Notes: generated by a model from the sequence alone, not told the origin. DNA of 64,000 nt from Paraburkholderia dioscoreae (GCF_902459535.1 NZ_LR699553.1:2294001-2358000); one strand, 5' to 3'; numbered from the stretch's first letter, positions 25,947 through 34,989 are shown. Numbers and translations are program-made.

Positions 25947-26463
25947 GTCTTCCTGATTGGCGGGAGTCGCATTCTAAACACAACTCACGAGCACTCGCCA
26001 TTCACTATGAATAAAATTTGATTTCCAATAAAACTCTTATTTTTTGGATAGAAATTTATGAGCGAATTCACGGGAGAGCGCCATTTTTAAAAAATTTCAT
26101 AACTTTATCCCAATTTTCAGACAGAAAGCAAGTTAACAATTTCACATAAAAACAAGACCTTATTCCACTAGCATATGCAGAATAAGGTCTTGAAATGCGA
26201 AATATCCGAGTCTACTCATGAATTTTCCCAATGCTGGTCATTTGCAAGTTTTTTAGACCGACGTCAATTGACGGGCGATCCAGTTCATGTGCTTAATACA
26301 ATCCTGACGATTTGATTGAATTCGAGAAATACGGTGGGTCATAATGAAAGTCCGATTCCATATTAATTGGGCTGAATAGCTCACGGGACTTATTCCAGGG
26401 CGAATTTGCGCAGATCAGCAATGACGTTGCCCAACACAGGTTGAAAGCAGAAAACCAATAACA
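25947..26463. other. AT-rich divergent promoter region of the T6SS locus
   Basis: About 517 bases between the two divergent T6SS arms, clearly richer in A/T than the flanking genes, with several A- or T-runs. No protein gene is supported. It must hold the promoters for both arms. The composition would suit xenogeneic silencing by H-NS/MvaT-like proteins. I looked for a sigma-54 motif (GG-N10-GC) and did not find a convincing one. The centre contains the long hairpin annotated separately. Confidence 0.8.
26153..26192 (-). terminator. intrinsic terminator or attenuator hairpin, leftward
   Basis: A perfect 13-bp stem (26153-26165 with 26180-26192; left arm CAAGACCTTATTC), with a 14-base loop that itself contains the palindrome GCATATGC. 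Read leftward, the stem is followed by GTTTTTATG, a U-tract; read rightward there is none. It is about 205 bp upstream of the first leftward gene, so it could end a small RNA or attenuate a leader of the tagK-tssE-tssA arm. Confidence 0.65.
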
Positions 26464-29232
26464 ATGTTTCAGAGAATCCACATGACGATTTCGCGTCAGG
26501 CGCTTTTCGGCAAGCTTGGCAACACGCTGTACAGAAGCATCGAGTCCGCCACCGGCTTCTGCAAGCTGCGCGGCAACCCCTATATCGAGCTTGTGCACTG
26601 GCTGCATCAGTTGCTGCAACAACCCGACTCGGACCTGCATCGGATCGCGCGGCATTGCGGTATCGAACGCGAAATGCTCGATCGCGACATGGCCCGCGCG
26701 TTGGCCGCGCTACCGGCGGGCGCGAGCTCGATCAGCGATTTCTCGCACCACGTCGAACTGGCAATCGAGCGGGCCTGGGTGCTCGCCACGTTGGGCTTCG
26801 GTGACCGGCGTATCCGCAGCGCCTGGCTCGTCGCCGCACTCGTACAGACGCCGGAATTGCGGCGCGTGCTGCTTGCCATTTCGTCGGGGTTCGGCAAGCT
26901 ACCCGTCGAAGGTCTGAACGAGGCGCTTCTGGCATGCATCGACAGTTCGCCCGAAGCCGCTGAACCACCTTACGACAACAGCGAGTTTTCACCCGCCGTG
27001 CCAGGCGAGGCCTCTCATGTGCTGCCTGCGCAATCGAAAGCCGTGCCGCTCGAACAGTTCTGCACGGACCTGACTGCGCGTGCGCACAGCGGCGAAATCG
27101 ATCCGGTGGTCGGCCGCGAACTGGAGATTCGCACCCTGATCGACGTGCTGCTGCGCCGGCGCCAGAACAATCCGTTGCTGACCGGCGAGGCGGGTGTCGG
27201 CAAGACCGCTGTCGTCGAAGGGCTGGCGTGCGCCATCGCCGCCGGCAACGTGCCGCCCAGGCTGCTGGGCGTACGGCTCCTGAGTCTCGACGTGGGCGCG
27301 CTGCTGGCCGGTGCCAGCATGAAGGGCGAATTCGAGTCGCGTCTGAGAGGCGTGCTGGAAGCCGCGCTGAAATCAGCCGTACCGGTGATCCTGTTCGTCG
27401 ACGAAATCCACACGCTGATCGGCGCAGGCGGCCAGGCCGGCACCGGCGACGCGGCCAATCTGCTGAAACCCGCACTCGCGCGCGGGGCGATCCGCACGAT
27501 CGGGGCAACCACATGGGCGGAGTACAAACGGCACATCGAAAAAGACGCTGCGCTCACACGGCGCTTCCAGGTCCTGCAGGTGCCGCAGCCGCAGGAACCG
27601 GCGGCGATCGACATGGTGCGCGGCCTCGCGAACACGTTCTCGCGGCATCACGGCGTGGTCGTGCGCGACCAGGCGGTCCGCGCGGCGGTGAGGCTGTCGC
27701 ATCGCTACATCCCTTCACGTCAGTTGCCGGACAAGGCAATCAGTCTTCTCGACACGGCGTGCGCGCGAGTCGCGCTTTCGCAGCATGCGCCGCCGCGAGA
27801 ATTGCAGGACGCGCGTCAACGCGTGCTGGCCGCGCGCGTCGAAAGCGAGTTGCTGGTCGCGGAATCGCGCATCGGGCTCGATACCGCGGGCGCACTGGCG
27901 GCGGCCCGAACGCGCATCGGCGAACTCGTCGCAGTCGAAGAGCGCATCGAAGCGCGCTGGAAAGCACAACTCGCGGCGGCGCAGGCCTTGCTCGCCGCTC
28001 GTGATGCGGCGCTCGGGGCCGCTCACAGCGCGCCGCACACCGGCACGAACGGTGAGGTACGCGCATCGCCTGATTCGCTCAAAGATCTGGAGCGCGCACT
28101 CACGCAATTGCAGGGCGATGCGCCGCTGGTGTTTCCGGAGGTGAGCGAAGCAATCGTCGCCGAAGTGGTATCGGATTGGACCGGCATCCCCGTGGGCCGC
28201 ATGGTCACCGACGAAGTGGCCGCCGTGCAGTCGCTGCCGATCACGCTCGAAGCGCGCGTGATCGGCCAGCCCGATGCATTGCGTCAGATCGGCGAGCGGG
28301 TGCAAACCGCACGCGCCGGACTAACGGATCCGAAGAAGCCTCTCGGCGTATTCCTGCTCGCGGGCCCCTCCGGTGTGGGCAAGACCGAGACGGCGCTCGC
28401 ACTCGCGGAGGCGCTCTACGGCGGCGAGCAGAACCTGATCACCGTCAATATGAGCGAGTACCAGGAGGCTCATACCGTTTCCGGATTGAAAGGCGCCCCG
28501 CCCGGCTATGTCGGTTACGGCGAGGGAGGTGTGCTCACGGAGGCGGTGCGGCGGCGCCCCTATTCCGTGGTGCTGCTTGACGAAATCGAGAAAGCCCATC
28601 GCGACGTGCACGAAATGTTCTTCCAGGTCTTCGACAAGGGCTATATGGAAGACGGCGACGGCCGCTACATCGATTTCCGCAACACCACGATCCTGCTCAC
28701 GAGCAACGCCGGCTCGGAACTGACCGCGAGCCTGTGCGCCGACGCGTCGCTCCCGCCCGATACCGACAGCTTGCGCGAAGCCCTCACGCCCGTGTTGCTC
28801 AACGTATTTCCCGCGGCATTTCTCGGCCGCGTCACCGTGGTGCCGTACCGGCCGCTCGCCCATGAATCGCTTGCGCGCATCGTGCGGCTGCATCTGGACC
28901 GCGTTGTCACACGCATGGCGGACGTTCACGACATTGCTCTTGCCTACAGCGGGCAAGTGGTCGACTACATCGTCGGCAGGTGCCTTGTTCAGGAAACCGG
29001 AGCCCGCGTGCTGATCGGCTTCATCGAACAACACGTGCTGCCGCGTCTTTCCGCGTTATGGCTCGACGCATTGGCGTCGAAGCGGCCCATCGCGCGTATC
29101 GAAATCGGCGTAGTCGACGCGAGCGCGCCACCCACTGCTGCACTTGCTTTCCCATGCGCGTATGCGCATGCCACGGCAATGCCGGCGGCAGCCGCAACGT
29201 CGCCCACCTTTTCCGTCGCGCAGGTTGACTGA
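26464..29232 (+). CDS. tssH: type VI secretion ATPase TssH (ClpV)
   Basis: A 922-residue AAA+ disaggregase that strips and recycles contracted TssBC sheath. The N-domain matches ClpV (RQALFGKLGNTLYRSIESAT, RGNPYIELVHWLHQ). NBD1 Walker A is GEAGVGKT (residues 241-248) with ILFVDEIHTL. NBD2 Walker A is GPSGVGKT with Lys640 and VVLLDEIEKAH. A coiled middle domain with an arginine-rich linker lies between them. The C-terminal 30 residues are a low-complexity Ala-rich tail. The start could be the ATG at 26482 (MTISRQALF). First gene of the rightward arm. Confidence 0.97.
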   Translation: MFQRIHMTISRQALFGKLGNTLYRSIESATGFCKLRGNPYIELVHWLHQLLQQPDSDLHRIARHCGIEREMLDRDMARALAALPAGASSISDFSHHVELAIERAWVLATLGFGDRRIRSAWLVAALVQTPELRRVLLAISSGFGKLPVEGLNEALLACIDSSPEAAEPPYDNSEFSPAVPGEASHVLPAQSKAVPLEQFCTDLTARAHSGEIDPVVGRELEIRTLIDVLLRRRQNNPLLTGEAGVGKTAVVEGLACAIAAGNVPPRLLGVRLLSLDVGALLAGASMKGEFESRLRGVLEAALKSAVPVILFVDEIHTLIGAGGQAGTGDAANLLKPALARGAIRTIGATTWAEYKRHIEKDAALTRRFQVLQVPQPQEPAAIDMVRGLANTFSRHHGVVVRDQAVRAAVRLSHRYIPSRQLPDKAISLLDTACARVALSQHAPPRELQDARQRVLAARVESELLVAESRIGLDTAGALAAARTRIGELVAVEERIEARWKAQLAAAQALLAARDAALGAAHSAPHTGTNGEVRASPDSLKDLERALTQLQGDAPLVFPEVSEAIVAEVVSDWTGIPVGRMVTDEVAAVQSLPITLEARVIGQPDALRQIGERVQTARAGLTDPKKPLGVFLLAGPSGVGKTETALALAEALYGGEQNLITVNMSEYQEAHTVSGLKGAPPGYVGYGEGGVLTEAVRRRPYSVVLLDEIEKAHRDVHEMFFQVFDKGYMEDGDGRYIDFRNTTILLTSNAGSELTASLCADASLPPDTDSLREALTPVLLNVFPAAFLGRVTVVPYRPLAHESLARIVRLHLDRVVTRMADVHDIALAYSGQVVDYIVGRCLVQETGARVLIGFIEQHVLPRLSALWLDALASKRPIARIEIGVVDASAPPTAALAFPCAYAHATAMPAAAATSPTFSVAQVD

Positions 29233-29271
29233 ACGCTGCCGACTCTTCACCACCCGTTCCCGGAGACCTCC

Positions 29272-29820
29272 ATGTCCGTTCCCAGCAGTTCGCAGAAATT
29301 CATCGCGCTCAATCGGGCGCCACGTGTGCAGATCGAGTACGACGTCGAAGTCTACGGCTCCGAGAAGAAGGTCGAATTGCCGTTCGTCATGGGCGTGCTG
29401 TCCGACCTCTCCGGCAAGCCCGTCGAAGCGCTGCCGCCGGTCGCCGAGCGCGGTTTCCTCGATATCGATATCGACAATTTCGACGAACGGATGAAGGCAA
29501 TCGGGCCGCGCGTCGCATTCGCCGTGCCGAACACGCTTTCGGGCGACGGACAGATGGTGGTCGATATGAGCTTCGAGAGCATTGAAGACTTCTCGCCGGC
29601 AGCCGTCGCCCGCAAGGTCGATTCGCTGCGGCAACTGCTCGAAGCGCGCACACAGCTCGCCAACCTGCAAACGTATATGGACGGCAAGTCCGGTGCGGAA
29701 TCGCTCGTCAACAGGCTGCTGCAGGATCCGGCGTTGCTGAAATCGCTGGCGGCCACACCGAAGCCGCAGGTCGCGCACGCCGCCGGCAACGCAGTGGAGC
29801 CCGCGGACGCGAACAGCTGA
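29272..29820 (+). CDS. tssB: type VI secretion sheath protein TssB
   Basis: A 182-residue small sheath subunit (VipA/ImpB family): RAPRVQIEYDVEVYGSEKKVELPFVMGVLSDLSG, then RGFLDIDIDNFDERMKAIGPR and the C-terminal helix LRQLLEARTQLANLQTYMDGK. With TssC it forms the contractile sheath. GGAGA lies 7 bases before the ATG; 39 bp after tssH and 33 bp before tssC. Confidence 0.97.
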   Translation: MSVPSSSQKFIALNRAPRVQIEYDVEVYGSEKKVELPFVMGVLSDLSGKPVEALPPVAERGFLDIDIDNFDERMKAIGPRVAFAVPNTLSGDGQMVVDMSFESIEDFSPAAVARKVDSLRQLLEARTQLANLQTYMDGKSGAESLVNRLLQDPALLKSLAATPKPQVAHAAGNAVEPADANS

Positions 29821-29853
29821 TCGAGCGGACAGAACAGATTCAGAGGACACAAC

Positions 29854-31347
29854 ATGGCAAAACAGCAAACACACGCGGCCGCGGCTGACGTACATACCCA
29901 ATCCGACTTCGGCCATCTGCTCAACCAGGAATTCAGGCCGAAAACCGACCAGGCTCGCGAGGCTGTCGAACACGCCGTGCAGACACTTGCGGAACAGGCC
30001 TTGCTGCAATCGGCCACGATCAGCGACGACGCGTACAAGAGCATCGAGGCGATCATCGCGCAGATCGACCGCAAGCTCTCCGAGCAGATCAACCTGATTC
30101 TGCACCATGACGAATTCCAGAAACTGGAGTCCGCCTGGCGCGGCATGCATCATCTGGTCTCCAACACCGAAACCGACGAGCGCCTGAAGATCCGCTTCAT
30201 GGATGTGTCGAAAGACGAGTTGCGGCGCACGATGAAACGCTACAAAGGCATCGCGTGGGATCAGAGCCCGCTCTTCAAGCAGATCTACGAAGAAGAGTAC
30301 GGCCAGCTCGGCGGCGAGCCTTATGGGTGCCTCGTGGCCGACTACTATTTCGACCATACGCCGCCCGACGTCGATCTGCTCGGCTCGATCGCCAAAGTGG
30401 CCGCGGCGGCGCACACGCCGTTCATTTCCGGCGCGTCGCCTTCGGTCCTGCAGATGGAATCGTGGCAGGAGCTCGCCAATCCGCGCGACCTGACCAAGAT
30501 CTTCACGCAGAACCTCGAATACGCTCCTTGGAACTCGTTGCGCAATAGCGAAGACGCGCGCTATGTCGGCCTCGCCATGCCGCGTTTCCTCGCCCGCCTG
30601 CCCTACGGCGCGAGAACCAATCCCGTCGAAGAATTCGATTTCGAGGAGCACACCAACGGCTCCGACCACCGCCGCTATGCATGGGCCAACGCGGCCTATG
30701 CAATGGGTGTGAATATCAATCGTTCGTTCAAGCTGTATGGCTGGTGCTCGCTGATCCGCGGCGTCGAATCGGGCGGCACGGTCGAGAACCTGCCGTGCCA
30801 TTCATTCCCCACCGACGACGGCGGCGTCGACATGAAATGCCCGACCGAGATCGCCATCTCGGACCGGCGCGAGGCCGAGTTGTCGAAGAACGGTTTCATC
30901 CCGTTGATCCACCGCAAGAACACCGATCACGCCACTTTTATCGGTGCGCAGTCCTTGCAGAAGCCGGCCGAATACTACGACGCGGACGCCACCGCGAACG
31001 CGAATCTGTCCGCGCGTCTGCCGTATCTGTTTGCCTGTTCGCGCTTCGCGCATTACCTCAAGTGCATCGTGCGCGACAAGATCGGCGCATTCAAGGAACG
31101 CGAGGAAATGCAGCGCTGGCTGAACGAGTGGGTCATGCATTACGTCGACGCGGACCCCGCCAACTCGTCGCAGGAAACCAAGGCGCGGCGGCCGCTCGCC
31201 GCCGCCGAAGTGGTAGTGGACGAAGTGGAAGGCAACCCCGGCTACTACCAGGCGAAGTTCTTTCTGCGCCCGCACTTCCAGCTCGAAGGGCTGACGGTGT
31301 CGTTGCGCCTCGTCGCGAAACTGCCGTCCATCAAGGAAGCCGCCTGA
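29854..31347 (+). CDS. tssC: type VI secretion sheath protein TssC
   Basis: A 497-residue large sheath subunit (VipB/ImpC). Family landmarks include FQKLESAWRGMHHLVSNTET, the tryptophan-containing EDARYVGLAMPRFLARLPYG, FEEHTNGSDHRRYAWANAAYAMG and the C-terminal YYQAKFFLRPHFQLEGLTVSLRLVAKLP. The length is typical. GAGGA sits 7 bases before the ATG. Followed by a 177-bp gap before the effector gene. Confidence 0.97.
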   Translation: MAKQQTHAAAADVHTQSDFGHLLNQEFRPKTDQAREAVEHAVQTLAEQALLQSATISDDAYKSIEAIIAQIDRKLSEQINLILHHDEFQKLESAWRGMHHLVSNTETDERLKIRFMDVSKDELRRTMKRYKGIAWDQSPLFKQIYEEEYGQLGGEPYGCLVADYYFDHTPPDVDLLGSIAKVAAAAHTPFISGASPSVLQMESWQELANPRDLTKIFTQNLEYAPWNSLRNSEDARYVGLAMPRFLARLPYGARTNPVEEFDFEEHTNGSDHRRYAWANAAYAMGVNINRSFKLYGWCSLIRGVESGGTVENLPCHSFPTDDGGVDMKCPTEIAISDRREAELSKNGFIPLIHRKNTDHATFIGAQSLQKPAEYYDADATANANLSARLPYLFACSRFAHYLKCIVRDKIGAFKEREEMQRWLNEWVMHYVDADPANSSQETKARRPLAAAEVVVDEVEGNPGYYQAKFFLRPHFQLEGLTVSLRLVAKLPSIKEAA

Positions 31348-31463
31348 CTGACCCGGCCGGGAGCGGGCTCCTGGATGCAGACCCTGCTGGCTTTCCGAAA
31401 ACAGGTGGCCATTCGGGTGTCGCCCCGCTTTCCGTTCTTGATTTTTCACCGATTGCGATCTAG

Positions 31464-31510
31464 TTGCAGCCCGGTTGCAATCCCGATCGCAACCCCGATC
31501 GCAATCCCGA
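31464..31510. repeat. 12-bp imperfect tandem repeat, about 3.9 copies
   Basis: Consecutive units TTGCAGCCCGG, TTGCAATCCCGA, TCGCAACCCCGA and TCGCAATCCCGA end 14 bases before the effector start codon, so the array forms part of the 5' untranslated region or promoter of the effector-immunity pair. Confidence 0.85.
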
Positions 31511-31524
31511 TTCGAGGCGTTGAT

Positions 31525-31926
31525 ATGTCCGATGAAAATTACGATGTCGATGCAGCCGTCACGCATCTGAATGCTCACGCACATGCGGATTCCAATGGCC
31601 GATGCGCGGCCTACGTGAGGCAGGCGCTGGCGGCCGGCGGAATCGTCATTCCCCAAGGGCCGGCCGTCAATTACGCCAAAAATTACGGCCCGGTTCTGCG
31701 CGAGCATGGATTTATCGAGGTATCGGCGAGTGAGCTGATTACGCCGCGCAAAGGGGACACCGCCGTTATCCAGCCTTACCCCGGCGGCAACGTCGCCGGT
31801 CATATCACCATGTACAACGGCCAGCGGTGGGTCTCGGATTTTCGCCAGAACGACATGTGGGGCGGTCCGGGCTATCGTCAGAACAAGCCTGCGTACAAGG
31901 TGTATCGGTGGCAGGGGGCGCAATGA
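31525..31926 (+). CDS. predicted T6SS peptidoglycan amidase effector (BPSL0067-like, papain-fold)
   Basis: A 133-residue protein without a signal peptide. The sequence shows a Cys27 in SNGRCAAYVRQAL, a His93 in VAGHITMYNG and an acidic residue in WVSDF (Asp105), the Cys-His-Asp order of NlpC/P60 or CHAP-type amidases and of the BPSL0067 family. It lies between tssC and hcp in the T6SS operon and is followed by an exported partner whose start overlaps its stop, the usual layout of a Tae effector with its immunity protein. The predicted action is cleavage of peptide cross-links in the periplasm of target cells. GAGG lies 8 bases before the ATG at 31525; longer frames run into the tandem repeat and are unlikely. 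Confidence 0.8.
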   Translation: MSDENYDVDAAVTHLNAHAHADSNGRCAAYVRQALAAGGIVIPQGPAVNYAKNYGPVLREHGFIEVSASELITPRKGDTAVIQPYPGGNVAGHITMYNGQRWVSDFRQNDMWGGPGYRQNKPAYKVYRWQGAQ

Positions 31927-32414
31927 CGCGATGGCGAGCCTGCGCATGCGCGGCGATTGCATGGGCTGTTCTCGGCATGCATCCGGCGCTTGCACAAAAC
32001 GTCGATTCGGCCAGGCGGTTTCTGCAAGGCGTCTATGGCGCCTATACGTTCAATGGCGATCCTCCCGGTATTGAAGCGTCCGGCTCTCACGCCATTGCCT
32101 CGCCGTCGCTCCTGCAGTTGATCAGGAAAGATCGGCGCGCCTTGAAGGGAGAGGCCGGCTATCTGGACATGGATCCGCTGTGCCGTTGCCAGGACTTCGA
32201 CGTGAAAACGACCGGCATCGAGGTCAGGGTGGAGACGCACCACAAGGCAACGGCCGTCGTGGCGTTTACGAACTTCAAGGAGCCGCGGAAGGTGGAGTTA
32301 GATCTGCTTTGGGTTCGTGGCAGATGGCTGATCGACGATATCAGGGGCAGCGACGATCGGCGCAGTCTTCGCGCGGTCCTACAGACAGAGATTGCCGATC
32401 TGGCCGGAAAGTAG
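31923..32414 (+). CDS. predicted periplasmic immunity protein of the amidase effector
   Basis: A 163-residue protein with a signal peptide (MTRWRACACAAIAWAVLGMH, cleavage after PALAQ) followed by a small alpha/beta domain with VEVETHHKATAVVAF-like strands and VRGRWLIDDIRGSDD, recalling DUF3828-type immunity proteins. The ATG overlaps the effector stop (ATGA). A cysteine pair in PLCRCQDF may form a disulfide. Export matches the need to neutralise a periplasmic amidase. No homologue search was made. Confidence 0.72.
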   Translation: MTRWRACACAAIAWAVLGMHPALAQNVDSARRFLQGVYGAYTFNGDPPGIEASGSHAIASPSLLQLIRKDRRALKGEAGYLDMDPLCRCQDFDVKTTGIEVRVETHHKATAVVAFTNFKEPRKVELDLLWVRGRWLIDDIRGSDDRRSLRAVLQTEIADLAGK

Positions 32415-32457
32415 CGGAAATCAGGCTGTAGATATTTAACATCAAGGAGCTTTCTAG

Positions 32458-32940
32458 ATGGCACAAGATATTTTTCTCAAGATCAACGGTATCGACGGAG
32501 AATCGCCGGATGCCGCGCACAAGAACGAGATCGAGGTGAAGAGCTGGGGTTGGCGCGTATCCCAGCAAGCGAACATGCATGCCGGCTCAGGCGGCGGCGC
32601 GGGAAAGGCCACCGTCGACGACCTCGAGTTCGAGCATCTCGTGGACCGGGCAAGCCCGAACCTGATGAAATACTGCCTGACGGGCAAGCACGTCGACCAG
32701 GCTGTGCTGGTGGTACGCAAAGCCGGCGGCAATCCGCTCGAATTTCTGAAGATCACCATGAGCGACGTGATCGTCACCCAGGTTCATCCGTCCGGCAGCA
32801 ACGGCGACGACGGTATTCGCGAGCACGTTCGCCTTTCGTTTGCGAAGGTCAGGCAGGAATACGTCGTTCAGAACGCACAAGGCGGTAGCGGCGGCGCCGT
32901 GACGGCCGGGTACGACATCAAGGGCAACAAGGAGGCTTAA
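32458..32940 (+). CDS. hcp: type VI secretion tube protein Hcp (TssD)
   Basis: A 160-residue Hcp-family protein that forms the hexameric inner tube. Features include AQDIFLKINGIDGES, IEVKSWGW, EFEHLVDRASPNLMKYCLTGKH and EHVRLSFAKVRQEYV. AAGGAG lies 8-9 bases upstream of the ATG, one of the best ribosome sites in the locus, fitting high expression. A hairpin follows the stop. Confidence 0.97.
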   Translation: MAQDIFLKINGIDGESPDAAHKNEIEVKSWGWRVSQQANMHAGSGGGAGKATVDDLEFEHLVDRASPNLMKYCLTGKHVDQAVLVVRKAGGNPLEFLKITMSDVIVTQVHPSGSNGDDGIREHVRLSFAKVRQEYVVQNAQGGSGGAVTAGYDIKGNKEA

Positions 32941-32958
32941 GCCGACTTGCCGCCCTTC

Positions 32959-32988
32959 GTCCAGGCAGGCGTCCCGGCCCGCCTGGAC
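32959..32988 (+). terminator. hairpin after hcp, partial terminator or mRNA stabiliser
   Basis: Inverted repeat GTCCAGGC and GCCTGGAC with a 14-base loop, 18 bases after the hcp stop, followed by CTTTCCGGTTTG. The T content is weak, so partial read-through into tssJ-K-L-M is expected; this would give hcp a higher level than its neighbours. Confidence 0.5.
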
Positions 32989-33044
32989 CTTTCCGGTTTG
33001 CTGCCCTGCTGCCGTTTCTATCGCGCCTCATTTTGCGTTGCCCA

Positions 33045-33545
33045 ATGCGCCTGTTCACCCATGTTATTGCCCTCGCTTTGGCATCCGCGCTGACCGCGTG
33101 CGCCAGCAGCGATCCAAAGACAGCGAAGGAACCCATCAAGCTCGAACTGTCCGTTGTGGCGTCCACGGGCGTCAATCCGGACGACCAGAAACGTGCGGCG
33201 CCGATCGTCGTACGCGTTTATGAATTGAGAACCGACGGCGCATTCAATTCCGCCGACTTTTTTTCATTGCAGGACAAGGACAAGACCGCCCTCGCGGAGG
33301 ATCTGGTGACGCGAGCGCAATTCCAGTTGCGGCCGGGCGAGAGCAAATCGATCCGCACGAGAGCCGATCCCGCGACGACCGTCGTCGGGATACTGGCAGC
33401 CTACCGGGATCTGCCCAACTCGGTATGGCGCGCGGCCTATCCGCTGCCGCCGGCGCCGGATGCCGCCTGGTATCGCCGCGCGCCCAAACTGAAACTGATC
33501 ATCAATCTTGAAGCGAACGCAATCAGGATTACCGAGACTAAATAG
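33045..33545 (+). CDS. tssJ: type VI secretion lipoprotein TssJ
   Basis: A 166-residue outer-membrane lipoprotein. The signal peptide MRLFTHVIALALASALTAC contains an LTAC lipobox, so the mature protein starts at the Cys. The transthyretin-like domain has VVRVYELRTDGAFNSADFFSLQDKD and the C-terminal LKLIINLEANAI. It binds the TssM periplasmic domain. ATG at 33045 fits the signal peptide; an in-frame TTG 12 bases earlier is less likely. Confidence 0.95.
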   Translation: MRLFTHVIALALASALTACASSDPKTAKEPIKLELSVVASTGVNPDDQKRAAPIVVRVYELRTDGAFNSADFFSLQDKDKTALAEDLVTRAQFQLRPGESKSIRTRADPATTVVGILAAYRDLPNSVWRAAYPLPPAPDAAWYRRAPKLKLIINLEANAIRITETK

Positions 33546-33557
33546 TGGAATGAACGC

Positions 33558-34904
33558 ATGAGCTGGCACAACAAGGTCGTCTGGAGCGAGGGGCTTTTTC
33601 TGCGCCCACAGCTTTTCCAGCAACAGGAGCGATATCTCGAACATTACGCGCATAGACGCGCGGCCACCCTCTCGCCGTTTTTCTTCGGCTTCAGTCATTA
33701 CAGCCTCGATAGCGAGGCACTGGCGCTCGGCAAGGTGATCGTGAAGTCGGCCAGCGGCGTGTTCGCGGACGGCACGCCGTTCGATACGCCCGGCAGTACG
33801 CCACCGCCCGCGCCGCTCACCGTCCGCGCGGAACACCTCGACCAGTTGATCTATCTCGCCGTGCCCGTGCGCGTGCCGAACGGCGAAGAGACGACGTTCG
33901 ACAACGCCGCCGACTCGCTTGCCCGCAACTTCGTGTTCGACGCCGAGTTGCGCGATACGAATTCGATCGGACAAGGTTCGAAGACCGTGCAGTTGTCGAA
34001 TCTGCGACTGCGGCTCGTGCCCGAGAAGGAACTGACCGACGCATGGATCGGACTTGCGCTGACGCGCGTCAAGACGATTCACGCGGACAGCAGCATCGTT
34101 CTGGACGATACATTGATTCCGCCGGTGGCGGGCTTCGGCGCAAGCGAGCTGCTCACGAGCTGGCTCGCGAAGATTCACGAGCTCACACGCCTGCGTGCAA
34201 ACTCGCTCGCCACCCGGCTGACCGGCGCCAACGGCAATGCCGGCACCACGGCGGAAGTCTCCGACTATCTGCTGTTGCAAACGCTCAACCGTTACGAGCC
34301 TTTGCTTCAGCATCTGCGCCGGGTGCCGACCACCTCGCCGGCCGATCTGTATGCGCTGCTGCTCAGCATGGCGGGAGAACTGTCGACCTATGTGCGCACC
34401 GACAGCCGGCGGCCGCTCGACTCCCATCCGGCCTACCAGCACACCACGCCGCATCTTTGTCTGAAGCCCCTGGTGGATGACACGCACATGCTGCTCAATG
34501 CGGTACTGGTGCGCAGCGCGCAGCGCATCGAACTGAAGGAGCTGGGGCATGGCATGCGCAACGCGGTGGTCGATCCCGTCGACGTGCGCGGCTTCACCGC
34601 AGTGGTGCTAGCGGTGCACGCCGCGATGCCGCCCGACCTGCTCCAGCAACAGTTTGCAGCCCAGGCGAAAGCCGGCCCTTCTGGGCGGCTCCCGGACCTC
34701 GTGCGCGGACATCTGCCGGGCATCGCGCTCCAGGCGCTGCCGGTGCCGCCACGACAGATTCCGTTCAACGCGGGCTTCGTCTATTACGAGCTCGCTCGAA
34801 ACGGTCCGTTGTGGGACGAAGTGGCGCGGCACGGCGGACTCGCCCTGCACGTCGCCGGCGAATTTCCGTCGCTGAAACTCGAACTGTGGGGCGTGCGCGG
34901 CTAG
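33558..34904 (+). CDS. tssK: type VI secretion baseplate connector TssK
   Basis: A 448-residue TssK that links the baseplate to the membrane complex. It starts with the family signature NKVVWSEGLFLRPQLFQQQERYLE, has FGFSHYSLDSEAL and later HGMRNAVVDPVDVRGFTAVVL, and ends with NAGFVYYELARNGPLWDEV and LKLELWGVRG. Full length. It lies 12 bp after tssJ. Confidence 0.96.
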   Translation: MSWHNKVVWSEGLFLRPQLFQQQERYLEHYAHRRAATLSPFFFGFSHYSLDSEALALGKVIVKSASGVFADGTPFDTPGSTPPPAPLTVRAEHLDQLIYLAVPVRVPNGEETTFDNAADSLARNFVFDAELRDTNSIGQGSKTVQLSNLRLRLVPEKELTDAWIGLALTRVKTIHADSSIVLDDTLIPPVAGFGASELLTSWLAKIHELTRLRANSLATRLTGANGNAGTTAEVSDYLLLQTLNRYEPLLQHLRRVPTTSPADLYALLLSMAGELSTYVRTDSRRPLDSHPAYQHTTPHLCLKPLVDDTHMLLNAVLVRSAQRIELKELGHGMRNAVVDPVDVRGFTAVVLAVHAAMPPDLLQQQFAAQAKAGPSGRLPDLVRGHLPGIALQALPVPPRQIPFNAGFVYYELARNGPLWDEVARHGGLALHVAGEFPSLKLELWGVRG

Positions 34905-34989
34905 CGCATGAGCCGGCAGCAGGCCGCGCGAACTGCGCGTGCCTCGAATCGGCAAGAGCAACGAAAATCCAGAGAATAAAGGTCAGCCA

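Noticed and set aside
26293..26655. Minus-strand frame overlapping the tssH start
   Set aside because: It is antisense to conserved ClpV N-domain codons and lacks a ribosome site.
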